Source of the DNA: Actinophytocola oryzae
Lineage (GTDB): Bacteria > Actinomycetota > Actinomycetes > Mycobacteriales > Pseudonocardiaceae
NCBI RefSeq assembly: GCF_004364325.1
Contig: NZ_SOCP01000001.1
Location: forward strand, 744,001 to 808,000
Direction: 5' to 3'
Length of the DNA stretch: 64,000 nt
Of this stretch, positions 34,550-43,114 are shown one piece after another. A program made the position numbers and the translations under genes. How positions within the stretch are numbered: the first letter of the stretch is position 1; each line of letters begins with the position of its first letter. The notes beneath the pieces were generated by a model. It was not told the origin of the DNA and did not search any database. It worked only from the letters and a program-made list of their open reading frames with translations.

Positions 34550-36550
34550 CTACTGTGGACGGCGACGCTTCGGCTGCCGGGACCTGAGCTGGCGCAGGGT
34601 GTAGCCGTCGCCCGCCGGGTCGAGGGGCCGGGTGGTGTGCTTGAAGAGGTACTCCGCCCGCTCGTAGGACAGGCGGCCGCGGCCGGTCTCGGGGCACAGG
34701 TCCGCAGCCGCGACGGGCCGGGCGGGCGCGGGGCGCCGGTCGGCGAGGAACAGGGGACCGCGGCGGCGCCCGCCCAGCAGCTCGGGCAACAGGCCTGCGG
34801 TGCCGGATCGCCAGCCGACCCACCCGGCACCTGCCCGCGCGCGGCGGTCGTCCAGGTCGAGGTCCTCGACGTCGAGCGACAGCACCGCCCGCACGCCTGC
34901 GCCCGACTCGTGCAGCAGCCGCCACAGCGTGTGTTCCCGCAGCGGGAGACCGGGCAGCCGCCACAGCGCGTCGAGCACCTCGGCGCCCAGGTACGCCGTC
35001 TCGCACGGTGTCTGCGGCCTGCGGTCCACGTTCGCGGTGAGATCGGCGAGGCCGGCCCAGGCGCCGAACGACCGCGTGGCCGACCGGTGCCGGTTCCACG
35101 TCCGCGCAGCCGTCCGCCCCCATGCCGTGTCGAACACCCGCGCCACGTCGTCGGCGGACAGCGACGCGAGGGGGAGCCGGCCACCGAGCGCCAGGCACAG
35201 TCGGCGCAGCGTCTGTCCGTAGGAGCGCGCGGTCTGGCCGTCGAGGCCACCGAGGAACTCCGCCGCGGCCTGTTCGAGGGTCGGGCCGTCGTCGGACCGC
35301 AGGCCGCTCGCGCGACGCGACAGGAAGGCCCGTTCGGCGGCGTTGCGGGTGAGGGCCGCGGCCCGCTCGAACTCGCGCCGGGCCTCGGCTTCGCGGCCGA
35401 GGCGGACGAGGAGATCACCCCGCACGGCGGGCAGCAGGTGGTAGTCACGCAGCGCCGGGTCCACGACCAGGGCGTCGACGACCTCCAGACCCGCGTGCGG
35501 CCCGTGGGCCATGCCGAGCGCCACCGCGCGGTTGAGGCGGACGACCGGTGTCGGCCGGAGCCGGACCAACGCGTCGTACAGCGACGCGATCTGCGCCCAG
35601 TCGGTGTCCTCGGCGGTCCGTGCCTGTGCGTGGCACACCGCGATGGCCGCCTGCAGCACGTAGGGCCCTGGTGGACCGCCGAGGTCGCGGGCCCGCAGCA
35701 TCGCGGTGAACCCCCGGCGGATGAGCAACGGGTCCCACCGGCCCCGGTTCTGCTCGTGCAGCTGGACGGGCTCGCCGTCCTGGCCGGTCCGCGCCGCCGT
35801 GCGTGACGCCTGGATCTCCATCAGCGCGACCAGTCCGTGCACCTCGGCCTGTCCGGGCGCCAGCTCCGCCAGCAGCCGACCGAGGCGCAACGCCTCGAGG
35901 CACAGGCCGGGACGAAGCAGGTCGTCGCCCGCCGTCGCCGAGTAGCCCTCGTTGAAGACCAGGTAGACGACCTCGAGCACCGAGGATAGTCGCCCGGCCA
36001 GCTCGTCGGTGCCCGGCAGCTCGAACGGCACCCCCTCCCGCGCGAGCGTCCGCTTCGCGTCGGAGATGCGCCGGATGACCCTCGGCTCGTTGTCGAGGAA
36101 GGCGCGGGCGATCTCCTCGGGCGTGAGGCCGGCCACGAGCCTCAGGGTGAGTGCCACACGTGCCTCGGTCGGCAGCACCGGGTGGCAGGACAGGAACATC
36201 AGCCGCAGGACGTCGTCCTGGGACTCGGGCAGGTCGTCGCGCTGGTCCGCCTCGCGCGCCAGCTCGGCCTGGCGGGTCTCGAGCCGCCTGGCGCGCCGGA
36301 GGTGGTCGACCGCGCGGCGCTTGGCCGCGGTGGTCAGCCACGCACCCGGGTTGTCCGGGACGCCGCGTGCCGGCCACTGCTCCAACGCGGCGAGCAGCGC
36401 GTCCTGCGCCAGCTCCTCGGCGAGGCCGACGTCGTGCACCATGCGGGTGAGCGCGGCGATGATCCTCGCCGACTCGGCCTTCCAGACCGCGTCGACGGCG
36501 CCGTGCGCACCCGTCACGGGGTGCCGGCCCGGGTCGGGCCGGACCGGCAC
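34550..36550 (-). CDS. ECF42 sigma factor fused to a degenerate tyrosine-recombinase domain
   Basis: A 666-residue protein. Residues 1-415 match ECF42: sigma region 2 (HDVGLAEELAQDALLAAL), region 4 (LTPEEIARAFLDNEPRVIRR) and a TPR-like C-terminal extension (LVFNEGYSATAGDD, NRGRWDPLLIRRG). ECF42 proteins normally stop there. Residues about 425-656 instead resemble a site-specific integrase: a core-binding domain (GQTARSYGQTLRRLCLALGG) and a catalytic-type domain (LSLDVEDLDLDDRRAR, GPLFLADRRPAPARP). The first catalytic Arg position is Gly in SGAGVRAVL, and the protein ends at YTLRQLRSRQPKRRRPQ, just where the H-x-x-R and tyrosine motifs should follow, so recombinase activity is unlikely. It is paired with a YCII/DGPF gene, as is usual for ECF42. 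Confidence 0.82.
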   Translation of the reverse strand: MPVRPDPGRHPVTGAHGAVDAVWKAESARIIAALTRMVHDVGLAEELAQDALLAALEQWPARGVPDNPGAWLTTAAKRRAVDHLRRARRLETRQAELAREADQRDDLPESQDDVLRLMFLSCHPVLPTEARVALTLRLVAGLTPEEIARAFLDNEPRVIRRISDAKRTLAREGVPFELPGTDELAGRLSSVLEVVYLVFNEGYSATAGDDLLRPGLCLEALRLGRLLAELAPGQAEVHGLVALMEIQASRTAARTGQDGEPVQLHEQNRGRWDPLLIRRGFTAMLRARDLGGPPGPYVLQAAIAVCHAQARTAEDTDWAQIASLYDALVRLRPTPVVRLNRAVALGMAHGPHAGLEVVDALVVDPALRDYHLLPAVRGDLLVRLGREAEARREFERAAALTRNAAERAFLSRRASGLRSDDGPTLEQAAAEFLGGLDGQTARSYGQTLRRLCLALGGRLPLASLSADDVARVFDTAWGRTAARTWNRHRSATRSFGAWAGLADLTANVDRRPQTPCETAYLGAEVLDALWRLPGLPLREHTLWRLLHESGAGVRAVLSLDVEDLDLDDRRARAGAGWVGWRSGTAGLLPELLGGRRRGPLFLADRRPAPARPVAAADLCPETGRGRLSYERAEYLFKHTTRPLDPAGDGYTLRQLRSRQPKRRRPQ

Positions 36551-36560
36551 CGCGACCCGG

Positions 36561-36881
36561 TCACGGGCCGAAGACCTGCTGGATCATGCTCTCCCCGTCG
36601 CCGACGATCCGGCGGAAGCGGCGGCCCAGCTCGACCGCCTCCTCCTTGGACCGGACCTCGACCAGCGCGAAGCCGGCCACGGCCTCCTTGGCCTCGGTGA
36701 ACGGGCCGTCCGTCACGGTGATCTCGTCGCCCTCGGAGGTGAGGAGGACACCGGCCGGGTCGAGGCCGCCGGTGGCGAGCAGGACACCGCTCGCGGTCAT
36801 CTCCTCGATGAACGCGGCCATCTCGGTGAACAGCTTCTCGTCGGGTGCGTCGCCGCCCCTGGAGGTCATGAGGTAGCGCAT
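36561..36881 (-). CDS. YCII-related (DGPF) protein
   Basis: A 106-residue YciI-like protein with the family segment TDGPFTEAKEAVAGF. The start at 36881 is supported by GGAG. DGPF proteins are typical partners of ECF42 sigma factors and are often their targets; their biochemical role is not established. The sigma gene starts 10 bases after the stop, so both are cotranscribed. Confidence 0.88.
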   Translation of the reverse strand: MRYLMTSRGGDAPDEKLFTEMAAFIEEMTASGVLLATGGLDPAGVLLTSEGDEITVTDGPFTEAKEAVAGFALVEVRSKEEAVELGRRFRRIVGDGESMIQQVFGP

Positions 36882-36908
36882 GGTGTTTCTCCTTCGTCGT
36901 TCGGTCCT

Positions 36909-36997
36909 GCTGTCACCACCGCGTCGAACGGGTCCATGTGACAGGGAATGTACGCGTTCCCTGTCACACGGACGAGATCGACGTGGGGGTGACAGCA
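36909..36997. promoter_or_regulatory. Near-symmetric divergent control region
   Basis: The intergenic region contains a perfect inverted repeat of 12 bases (TGTGACAGGGAA at 36937-36948 and TTCCCTGTCACA at 36957-36968). The similarity extends outward: each half, read outward for 39 bases toward its gene, matches the other at 33 positions and ends in GTGACAGCA. The YCII-sigma operon and the DUF998 gene therefore carry nearly the same promoter, probably read by the ECF42 factor itself. Confidence 0.65.
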
Positions 36998-37019
36998 CCA
37001 CCGAGAGAGGAAGCAAGCC

Positions 37020-37676
37020 ATGACCACCACCGCGACCGCCGTCCCGACCACCACCTCACACACGCGGACACTGCTCGTCTGCGGGGCCGTCGCCGGACCC
37101 CTGTGGGCGGTCGTGTCCCTGGCACAGGCCGCGACCAGGGAGGGCTTCGACATCTCCCGCCACCCGCTCAGCGCGCTGAGCGACGGCGACCTTGGCTGGC
37201 TGCAGATCGCGAACTTCCTGGTCGCGGGCGTGCTGACGGTTCTGGGGGCACGTGGCCTGCGCGTGGCGTTGCACGGCCGTCCGGGCGGCACGTGGGTGCC
37301 GAGGCTGGTCCGGATCAGCGGGATCGGGCTGGCCGCCGCCGGGGTGTTCGTGATGGACCCTGCCGACGGCTTCCCGATCGGCACGCCGGCGGGTGTGCCC
37401 ACCGCGCTCAGCTGGCACAGCTACGGCCACATGGTCGCGGGCACCGTCACGTTCGCCTCGCTGATCGCCGCCTGCTACGTGCTGGGCCGCCACTTCGGCC
37501 GCGCGGGCGACCGCGGGGCCGCGGTCCTGTCCCGGATCGCGGGCACCGCACTGCTCGTCGGCGACTGCTGGGCCATGACCGGCGGCGCGGGCGGCTCGAT
37601 CACCCTCGCCGTCGGCGCGATCGCCGCCATGCTCTGGGTCTCCACGGTCGCCGCCCGCCTGACCACCGCGCACTGA
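37020..37676 (+). CDS. DUF998 membrane protein
   Basis: A 218-residue protein with about six membrane segments and the DUF998 landmarks FDISRHPLSALSDGDLGWLQIANF and SWHSYGHMVAG, here seen as ISRHPLSALSDGDLGW and HSYGHMVAG. It is divergent from the ECF42 operon behind the mirrored promoter, so it is a likely regulon member. The family has no established function. AGAGAGGAAG precedes the start. Confidence 0.82.
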   Translation: MTTTATAVPTTTSHTRTLLVCGAVAGPLWAVVSLAQAATREGFDISRHPLSALSDGDLGWLQIANFLVAGVLTVLGARGLRVALHGRPGGTWVPRLVRISGIGLAAAGVFVMDPADGFPIGTPAGVPTALSWHSYGHMVAGTVTFASLIAACYVLGRHFGRAGDRGAAVLSRIAGTALLVGDCWAMTGGAGGSITLAVGAIAAMLWVSTVAARLTTAH

Positions 37677-37688
37677 AGGGACTTCGCC

Positions 37689-38048
37689 ATGCCGACCACC
37701 GTTTCGGACTACGTCACCACCCTCCCCGAGCCCCAGCGCCGGATCGCCGAACAGCTCGTGCGGCTCGTCGACGCGGAACTCCCCGGCACCGGCGTCGTGT
37801 GGCACGGACACCCGGTGTGGAGCCTGGGCTCAGCGCCGGGCCGGTCCCCGGTCTGTCTGATCAAGGCCCGGAGCACGTACGTGACCTTCTCGCTCTGGCG
37901 CGGTCAGGAGGTCGACGACCCGTCCGGCCGCCTGACCGCGGGCGCCCGGGCCATGGCGGGCGTGAAGCTCCGCAGCCTCGACGACGTCGACGCCGACCTG
38001 TTCACGGGCTGGCTGCGCCAGGCCGCGGCACTCGACGGCGGCAGGTGA
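37689..38048 (+). CDS. DUF1801 family protein
   Basis: A 119-residue cytoplasmic protein of the DUF1801/YdhG group: YVTTLPEPQRRIAEQLVRLV at the N-terminus and VVWHGHPVWSLG in the middle. It lies 12 bases after the DUF998 gene with GAAGGGA as ribosome binding site and is part of the same transcript. The function is unknown. A strong hairpin ends the unit. Confidence 0.82.
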   Translation: MPTTVSDYVTTLPEPQRRIAEQLVRLVDAELPGTGVVWHGHPVWSLGSAPGRSPVCLIKARSTYVTFSLWRGQEVDDPSGRLTAGARAMAGVKLRSLDDVDADLFTGWLRQAAALDGGR

Positions 38049-38057
38049 CCGACCACG

Positions 38058-38093
38058 AGCGGAGCGCCGGGAGACCACTCCCGGCGCTCCGCT
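38058..38093 (+). terminator. Strong hairpin terminator
   Basis: A perfect 16-base-pair stem (AGCGGAGCGCCGGGAG paired with CTCCCGGCGCTCCGCT) with a four-base loop, ten bases after the DUF1801 stop. Confidence 0.75.
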
Positions 38094-38104
38094 TCAATGT
38101 GGGC

Positions 38105-38566
38105 ATGAGAAGGGTCGTCGTCCTCGGCCGCGGTGGAGCGGGCAAGTCGACGCTCGCCGTCGACCTCGGCGCGGCGCTCGGCCTCGAGGTCGTCGAGCTG
38201 GACAAGCTCTTCTGGCGGCCGGATCTGCGTCCCACGCCCAAGGACCGGTGGGCCGCGACGCAGCGCGGGCTGTGTGCCGGAGAACGGTGGGTCCTCGACG
38301 GCGACCTCGGCCCCTACGACGTCCTCGCCGCACGGCTGCCCGCCGCCGACACCGTCGTCGTGCTGGACTTCGCGCTGTGGCGCTGCGCGTGGCGGGCACT
38401 GCGCCGCTCGCGCGAGAACCGGGCCTTCTGGCACTGGCTCGTCACCTACCGCCGCCGCGGCCTCCCCGCCGTCATGGCGGCCGTCGCGGAACACGCCAAC
38501 CGCGCGGAACTACACGTGCTCAGGAACCCTCGCGCCGTCGAACGGTTCAGGAGGCGGTGGCGATGA
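38105..38566 (+). CDS. P-loop NTPase, adenylate-kinase-like
   Basis: A 153-residue small kinase-like protein. Walker A is LGRGGAGKSTLA at residues 7-18, followed by VVELDKLFWRP and the lid-like RRSRENRAFWHWL, as in the topology-modulation (FlaR-like) family related to adenylate and shikimate kinases. The substrate is unknown. The start ATG 38105 lies just past the terminator, and no strong ribosome binding site is visible. Confidence 0.75.
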   Translation: MRRVVVLGRGGAGKSTLAVDLGAALGLEVVELDKLFWRPDLRPTPKDRWAATQRGLCAGERWVLDGDLGPYDVLAARLPAADTVVVLDFALWRCAWRALRRSRENRAFWHWLVTYRRRGLPAVMAAVAEHANRAELHVLRNPRAVERFRRRWR

Positions 38567-38609
38567 CCTCTCCGCTCGTGTCGCTCTCCTGGGTGGCGGG
38601 ACCCGGGCC

Positions 38610-41600
38610 CTACGCCTGGTTTCCCTTTTCGTGGGTGACCCAGGCGAGGAGTGTTTCGGCATCGCCCCGTAATCGCAGAAGTTCCCCTTTGCGGGCGAGA
38701 TCGATGGCATAAAGTGCGTGTTCCTCGGTCTGGTCGAGTTTTCCCTCGGACTTCGCGATCGTCGCCAACTGGAGGGTGGCTTCGACATGAGCCTTGGTGT
38801 ATTCCAGCTCGTCCGACATTTTTAGCGCGGATTCGGCATGAGAGCGCGCCTGGGTGGTCAGTCCGAGCTCGTGGTAAATGGCCGCGAGCGAAATCAGGGA
38901 ATCGGTGATGTCGTACTCGTCACCCAATTCTTCGGCGACCGCGAGGGCCTTCGTCGCGTTCGCTATCGACGCCTTGATGTTTCCGGTCTTCGAGTAGGCG
39001 TGCGCCAGCCCGCGCAGTGCGTCCGACTCCGAGTGCTGGTCGCCGCCCTGCCGGTAGCATTCGAGCGCCGCGAGGTGTTGTTCGATGGCCGCGTCGAACT
39101 CGCCGCGGCGAATCATGATCATGCCGAGCGTGGCGTGCGTCGCGCCTTTGGTCGAGCTGTTGGACGTGGCGTCAATCAGGTCGAACGCGGACAGCGCGTG
39201 TTTCTTGGCGGCGTCGAGCTGGTCCCGCCACTCCTCGAGGATGGCGAAGTTCAGCAGTGCGAACAGCTGGAGATCGGTGAAGTCGTGCTCCTCGGCCAGG
39301 CGTAAACCCTCGCTGATCTGGTCGGCCGCGTCCCGCAGGTATCCCTGCGTCGTCAACGCCTCGCCAAGGGTGATGCGAACGCGGGCCTCTCCTTCGACGA
39401 ACCCGAGCTCGAGGTGGTGGTCCAACTCGGCCCTGATGTGGGGGAGCGCGCTTTGGATATCCCGAATGCGCAGGTAGACCGAGGTGAAGGCGTAGTGGAT
39501 GGCGGCCATGGCACGGCGGTCCCCGGCGTCTCGTGCGGCCTTCAACGCGGTTTCGAACGCGCCGAGCGCCTCGATCCGGTACTCGCCGTGGGTCACGACG
39601 TACGCGCGCAGCGACTCGGACAGGTACCAGGCGATCTGCACCGGCCCGTACTGGGCGGTGTAGCGGATGGTCGCGATCAGGCTGGGCCCCTCGTCGCTCA
39701 TCCACTGCGTGGCGTTCGGCACCGTGGGGGCCTCGTCGGCCGCCGCGATGCTGGGGTGGGTGCGCGGCAGGCGGATCCACGTCGGGTACAGGGCGTCCGC
39801 GGCGGCGTCGGCGGTGGTGACGTAGTAACTGTGCAGACGCGCGACCGCGGCGTGCAGGCCGGCCGGGTCGTCCTCGGTGACGCACCGGTCGTGGGCGTAC
39901 AGGCGCACGAGGTCGTGGAACCGGTAGTGCCTCGGCCGGCCGGGGTGGATGAGGCTGGCCGCGGTCAGCTCACCGAGTGACTGCTCGGCCTGTGTCGCGG
40001 AGACGCCGGCCACGTGTTGGGCGCAGTTCCGGCAGAAGTCGGGGCCTGGCACGAGACTCAGCAGCCGGAACAGGCGTGCCGCGTCCGGACTGAGCGTCCG
40101 GTACGACAGGTCGAACACGGCACGCACCGTGGCGCGTGGGTCGTCGGCGATCGTCAGCGCGGCGAGTCGGTCGTGTTGTTCCAGCTCGTTGATGAAGTCG
40201 GACAGCGGGCGTGAGTTGTGCAGGTAGGCCGTGGCCGCGATGCGCATGGCGAGCGGCAGGTGCCCGCACAGCTCGATGATCTGCGCGACCTCGGTGTCGG
40301 CCGGCTGCGGGGCCGTGGCCAGGATCGAGCGGATGAGCTGTTCGGCGTCCCGCGGGGAGAGCGGCGGCAGTGACAGCAGCCTCGCCCCGCTCAGCGCGGC
40401 GAGGCTCGGCATCTGCGACCGGCTGGTGATCAGCACGGCGGACGCCGGGGCCGCGGGGATCAGGTCGCTCACCTGCTTGGCGTTCGCCGCGTTGTCCAGC
40501 ACGAGCAGGATGCGGCGGTCGGCGACCAGGCTGCGGTAGGTGTTGGTGAGGTCCTCGAGGTCGGTCGGGACCTGGGTGGACGGCAGGCCCAGCGCGGGCA
40601 GGATGCGGCTGAGTACCCGCGCCGGACTCAGCGGCAGGTGCTCGGAGTAGCCGTGGAGGTCGATGAACAGCTGGCCGTCGGGGAATCTGGTACGCACCTC
40701 GTGGGCGAGCCTGATCGCGAACGCGCTCTTGCCGACCCCTGGCATGCCGCTGATGACGAGCACGGGTGCGCTCGCGCCGAACGGCGCGGTCAGCGCCGCG
40801 CGCGCGGCGGCCAGGTCGTCGGCGCGCCCGACGAAGTCGCCGATGTTGGCAGGCAGCTGCGCCGGGGTGAGGCGCACGATCGTCGGGGCCGACGCGTTGG
40901 CCACCGCGGTGGTGACCACGTTGTCGAGGGTGTCGGTGAGCACCCCGTGCTGGGTGCGCTCCAGCTCGGACCCCGGCGTGATGCCGAACTCGTCGGCCAG
41001 GTAGGCGCGGGCACGCCGGTAGGCCGCGAGCGCCTCCACCCGCTTGCCGGACCGGTACAGCGCCACCATCAGCTGGGACCACACGCGCTCGCGGTCGGGG
41101 TGGCGTGCGGTCATCGCACGCAGGTCGGTGACCAGCTCGGCGTGCCTGCCGAGGTCCAGGTACGCGTCGGCACGTCTCTCGACCGCCTGGCCGTACTCGT
41201 CGACCAGCCCGTGCACGGCCCGCGACTTCGCGGTGCTCGGCGCCAGGCTCGCCAGCGGCTCGTCGCCCCACAGCGCGAGTGCGGCGTCGAGCCGGTCGAG
41301 CTGCTCCGCACCCTGCAGCGTCTCCGCCTCCCGGAGCAGGCGGCGGAACCGCAGCAGGTCGACCGCCGTGTCCGGCACGATGAGGCGGAACCCGTCCGGC
41401 AGCGCCTCGATCAGCTCGGGGGCCTCCAGCGTGCGGCGCAGCCTGCGGACATAGGCCTTCGCGCTCTCCCAGGCGTCGCTCGGGGGCTCGTCGTCCCAGA
41501 GCCACTCGACCAGCTCGCCGACGGGCAGGACCTGGTTCGTACGCAGCAACAGGGCCGCCAGGACCACCTGCTGGCTCCCGGCGGGAACGTGCACCGGCCC

Positions 41601-41645
41601 GCCGGCACGCAGAACCGCGACCGGTCCTAGGACACGGAACTCCAT
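38610..41645 (-). CDS. AfsR/SARP family regulator with NB-ARC and TPR domains, TTA codon
   Basis: A 1011-residue regulator. The SARP module begins at MEFRVLGPVAVL (winged helix about 1-90, activation domain about 95-245), followed by NB-ARC (Walker A in VISGMPGVGKSAF, LLVLDNAANAK) and a long TPR region. Codon 781 (39303-39305) is TTA, the rare leucine codon read by bldA tRNA in many actinomycetes. The gene is divergent from the peptide-SagB-MFS genes across 229 bases, so it is the probable pathway-specific activator. The longer TTG 41702 reading lacks support. Confidence 0.86.
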   Translation of the reverse strand: MEFRVLGPVAVLRAGGPVHVPAGSQQVVLAALLLRTNQVLPVGELVEWLWDDEPPSDAWESAKAYVRRLRRTLEAPELIEALPDGFRLIVPDTAVDLLRFRRLLREAETLQGAEQLDRLDAALALWGDEPLASLAPSTAKSRAVHGLVDEYGQAVERRADAYLDLGRHAELVTDLRAMTARHPDRERVWSQLMVALYRSGKRVEALAAYRRARAYLADEFGITPGSELERTQHGVLTDTLDNVVTTAVANASAPTIVRLTPAQLPANIGDFVGRADDLAAARAALTAPFGASAPVLVISGMPGVGKSAFAIRLAHEVRTRFPDGQLFIDLHGYSEHLPLSPARVLSRILPALGLPSTQVPTDLEDLTNTYRSLVADRRILLVLDNAANAKQVSDLIPAAPASAVLITSRSQMPSLAALSGARLLSLPPLSPRDAEQLIRSILATAPQPADTEVAQIIELCGHLPLAMRIAATAYLHNSRPLSDFINELEQHDRLAALTIADDPRATVRAVFDLSYRTLSPDAARLFRLLSLVPGPDFCRNCAQHVAGVSATQAEQSLGELTAASLIHPGRPRHYRFHDLVRLYAHDRCVTEDDPAGLHAAVARLHSYYVTTADAAADALYPTWIRLPRTHPSIAAADEAPTVPNATQWMSDEGPSLIATIRYTAQYGPVQIAWYLSESLRAYVVTHGEYRIEALGAFETALKAARDAGDRRAMAAIHYAFTSVYLRIRDIQSALPHIRAELDHHLELGFVEGEARVRITLGEALTTQGYLRDAADQISEGLRLAEEHDFTDLQLFALLNFAILEEWRDQLDAAKKHALSAFDLIDATSNSSTKGATHATLGMIMIRRGEFDAAIEQHLAALECYRQGGDQHSESDALRGLAHAYSKTGNIKASIANATKALAVAEELGDEYDITDSLISLAAIYHELGLTTQARSHAESALKMSDELEYTKAHVEATLQLATIAKSEGKLDQTEEHALYAIDLARKGELLRLRGDAETLLAWVTHEKGNQA

Positions 41646-41794
41646 TAGAGGCACCGCACCGCTGCCCTCTCCGTGTCCGCCCGACGCCTTTTCGCTACCC
41701 AACGCACACGAGCGGATGCCGCCCGTTCACCCGGCATGATAATCCGCGTCACCCGACTCGTGGTAAGAGTCCGGCAAACTCGAACCGAGACCCG

Positions 41795-41824
41795 TTGACG
41801 ATTTCCTCGCGACAGCTTGGTAAT
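41795..41824 (+). promoter_or_regulatory. Candidate promoter of the peptide gene
   Basis: TTGACG (41795-41800), an 18-base spacer and GGTAAT (41819-41824) lie about 50 bases before the peptide start. The region between the SARP gene and the peptide is richer in A and T than its surroundings. Confidence 0.45.
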
Positions 41825-41874
41825 CGCCGTACGCTACCCTTGTCGCGAGCCATGCCCGGCATGAGGAGCACGCG

Positions 41875-41979
41875 ATGAACACGTCAGCCGCCGACACCGT
41901 CGTCATTGAGTTATCCGACGAATACCTGCCCGCCGAGATTCTGAGCGGCTGGGCCGAGCGGCACCCGGACGGTGACTGA
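41875..41979 (+). CDS. Short peptide, candidate RiPP precursor
   Basis: A 34-residue acidic peptide beginning MNTSAADTVVIELSDEYLPA and ending in AERHPDGD, with a single Trp at position 26 (SGW). It is preceded by AGGAG six bases before ATG. Codon 13 (41911-41913) is TTA. There is no signal peptide, no membrane segment and no cysteine. Position directly before a SagB-type dehydrogenase and an exporter, and divergent from a SARP regulator, suggests it is the substrate peptide of a small ribosomal peptide pathway. The N-terminal 22-25 residues could be a leader and the remainder a core, but no known precursor family is recognised. Confidence 0.6.
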   Translation: MNTSAADTVVIELSDEYLPAEILSGWAERHPDGD

Positions 41980-42007
41980 CCTGCACGCCTGCGCCGACTG
42001 ATCGCAC

Positions 42008-43096
42008 GTGCCCGATCCCCGGTTGCGCATCTCGTCCTGTGGCGCGTTGCTGCGGCACGCCGATCAGCTCGTCTGGCACGACACCCTGACACACCGGCGC
42101 TTCGCCATCGGCGAGGAGGCCGACCTCGTGCTGCGCTGTTTCACCGTGTGGCAACCGCTGAGCCGGCTCCGCGTGCACGCCCGCGACGACGACCACGCCG
42201 AGTTCCTGGTCGCCGTCGCCGAGCGGCTGCGCGCGGCTGGCGTCCTCGTCACGTGGCAGTCGGAACGACACCGCGTCGAGAACGCCAACGAGGCGGCCTG
42301 GGGTCGCTGGGGCCGGCTCGTCGCCCTGTTCCACACGGAGACCCGCAACCTCCGCGACCAGCGGTTCCTCACGACCGACGCCGATCAGGAACGGCTGGCC
42401 GAACGCCTCGAGCACGAGCCGCCGCCACCGGTCAGCCACGAACTGGAGACCACGCACCGGGTTCCCCTGACCGACACGCCGTTGGCGGGCGCCGACTTCC
42501 TGGACGTCCTTGCCAACCGCCGCAGCACGCGCCGGTTCAGCGGCGCACCCGTGCCGTTCGAGGCGATCAGCGCACTGCTGCGGCGGGCCGGGGGGATCAC
42601 CGAGATCGACGAGCCGACCCAGACCGCCTTCAAGACCTCCCCTTCCGGCGGTGGCCGGCACCCCACGGAGCTCTACCTCAACGCACACGGGGTCGCCGGG
42701 CTCCGTGGCGGTCTGTACCACCTGAACACCAGGCGATGCGAGCTGGAGTGGGTCGGGCCGCCCGTGTCGGCCGACGCGCTCGTGGCACTGCTGGGGGACC
42801 AGGACTGGGTGGCGGGCAGTGGCTGCGTGGTCTTCTACACCTGCGTGCTCGCGCGGAGCACGTGGAAGTACTCCACGCCCCGCACGTACCGGATGCTCCA
42901 TCTCGACGTCGGACACCTCAGCCAGACGGTGTACCTGCTGGCAGCCGCGCTGGGCCTCGGCGTGACCTTCACCGCGGCGATCCAGGACGAGAAACTCGAG
43001 GACCTCTTGGGGATTGACGCAACCGATGAATTGGTGATGGGCTGTTCAGTGATTGGGATGCCAACACGCGCGACCTCAATCGAACACGGAGAGTAG
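42008..43096 (+). CDS. SagB-type flavin-dependent dehydrogenase
   Basis: A 362-residue FMN enzyme of the SagB/ThcOx nitroreductase branch. The N-terminal 160 residues (VWHDTLTHRRFAI, then a winged-helix-like region) match the extension seen in actinobacterial SagB proteins. The nitroreductase domain starts near residue 160 with VLANRRSTRRFSGAPVP, followed by SPSGGGRHPTELYL and LAAALGLGVTFTAA. Family members oxidise azolines to azoles in peptides or dehydrogenate other intermediates. No YcaO cyclodehydratase is nearby, so the chemistry here is open. GTG 42008 lies 28 bases after the peptide stop with only a weak ribosome binding site, suggesting coupling. Confidence 0.85.
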   Translation: MPDPRLRISSCGALLRHADQLVWHDTLTHRRFAIGEEADLVLRCFTVWQPLSRLRVHARDDDHAEFLVAVAERLRAAGVLVTWQSERHRVENANEAAWGRWGRLVALFHTETRNLRDQRFLTTDADQERLAERLEHEPPPPVSHELETTHRVPLTDTPLAGADFLDVLANRRSTRRFSGAPVPFEAISALLRRAGGITEIDEPTQTAFKTSPSGGGRHPTELYLNAHGVAGLRGGLYHLNTRRCELEWVGPPVSADALVALLGDQDWVAGSGCVVFYTCVLARSTWKYSTPRTYRMLHLDVGHLSQTVYLLAAALGLGVTFTAAIQDEKLEDLLGIDATDELVMGCSVIGMPTRATSIEHGE

Positions 43097-43114
43097 TCAC
43101 GGGAGGGCGTCGAG

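Noticed and set aside
36938..38104. Long N-terminal extension of the small P-loop kinase
   Set aside because: The extension overlaps DUF998 and DUF1801 genes in another frame and crosses a strong terminator; the kinase fold starts at 38105.
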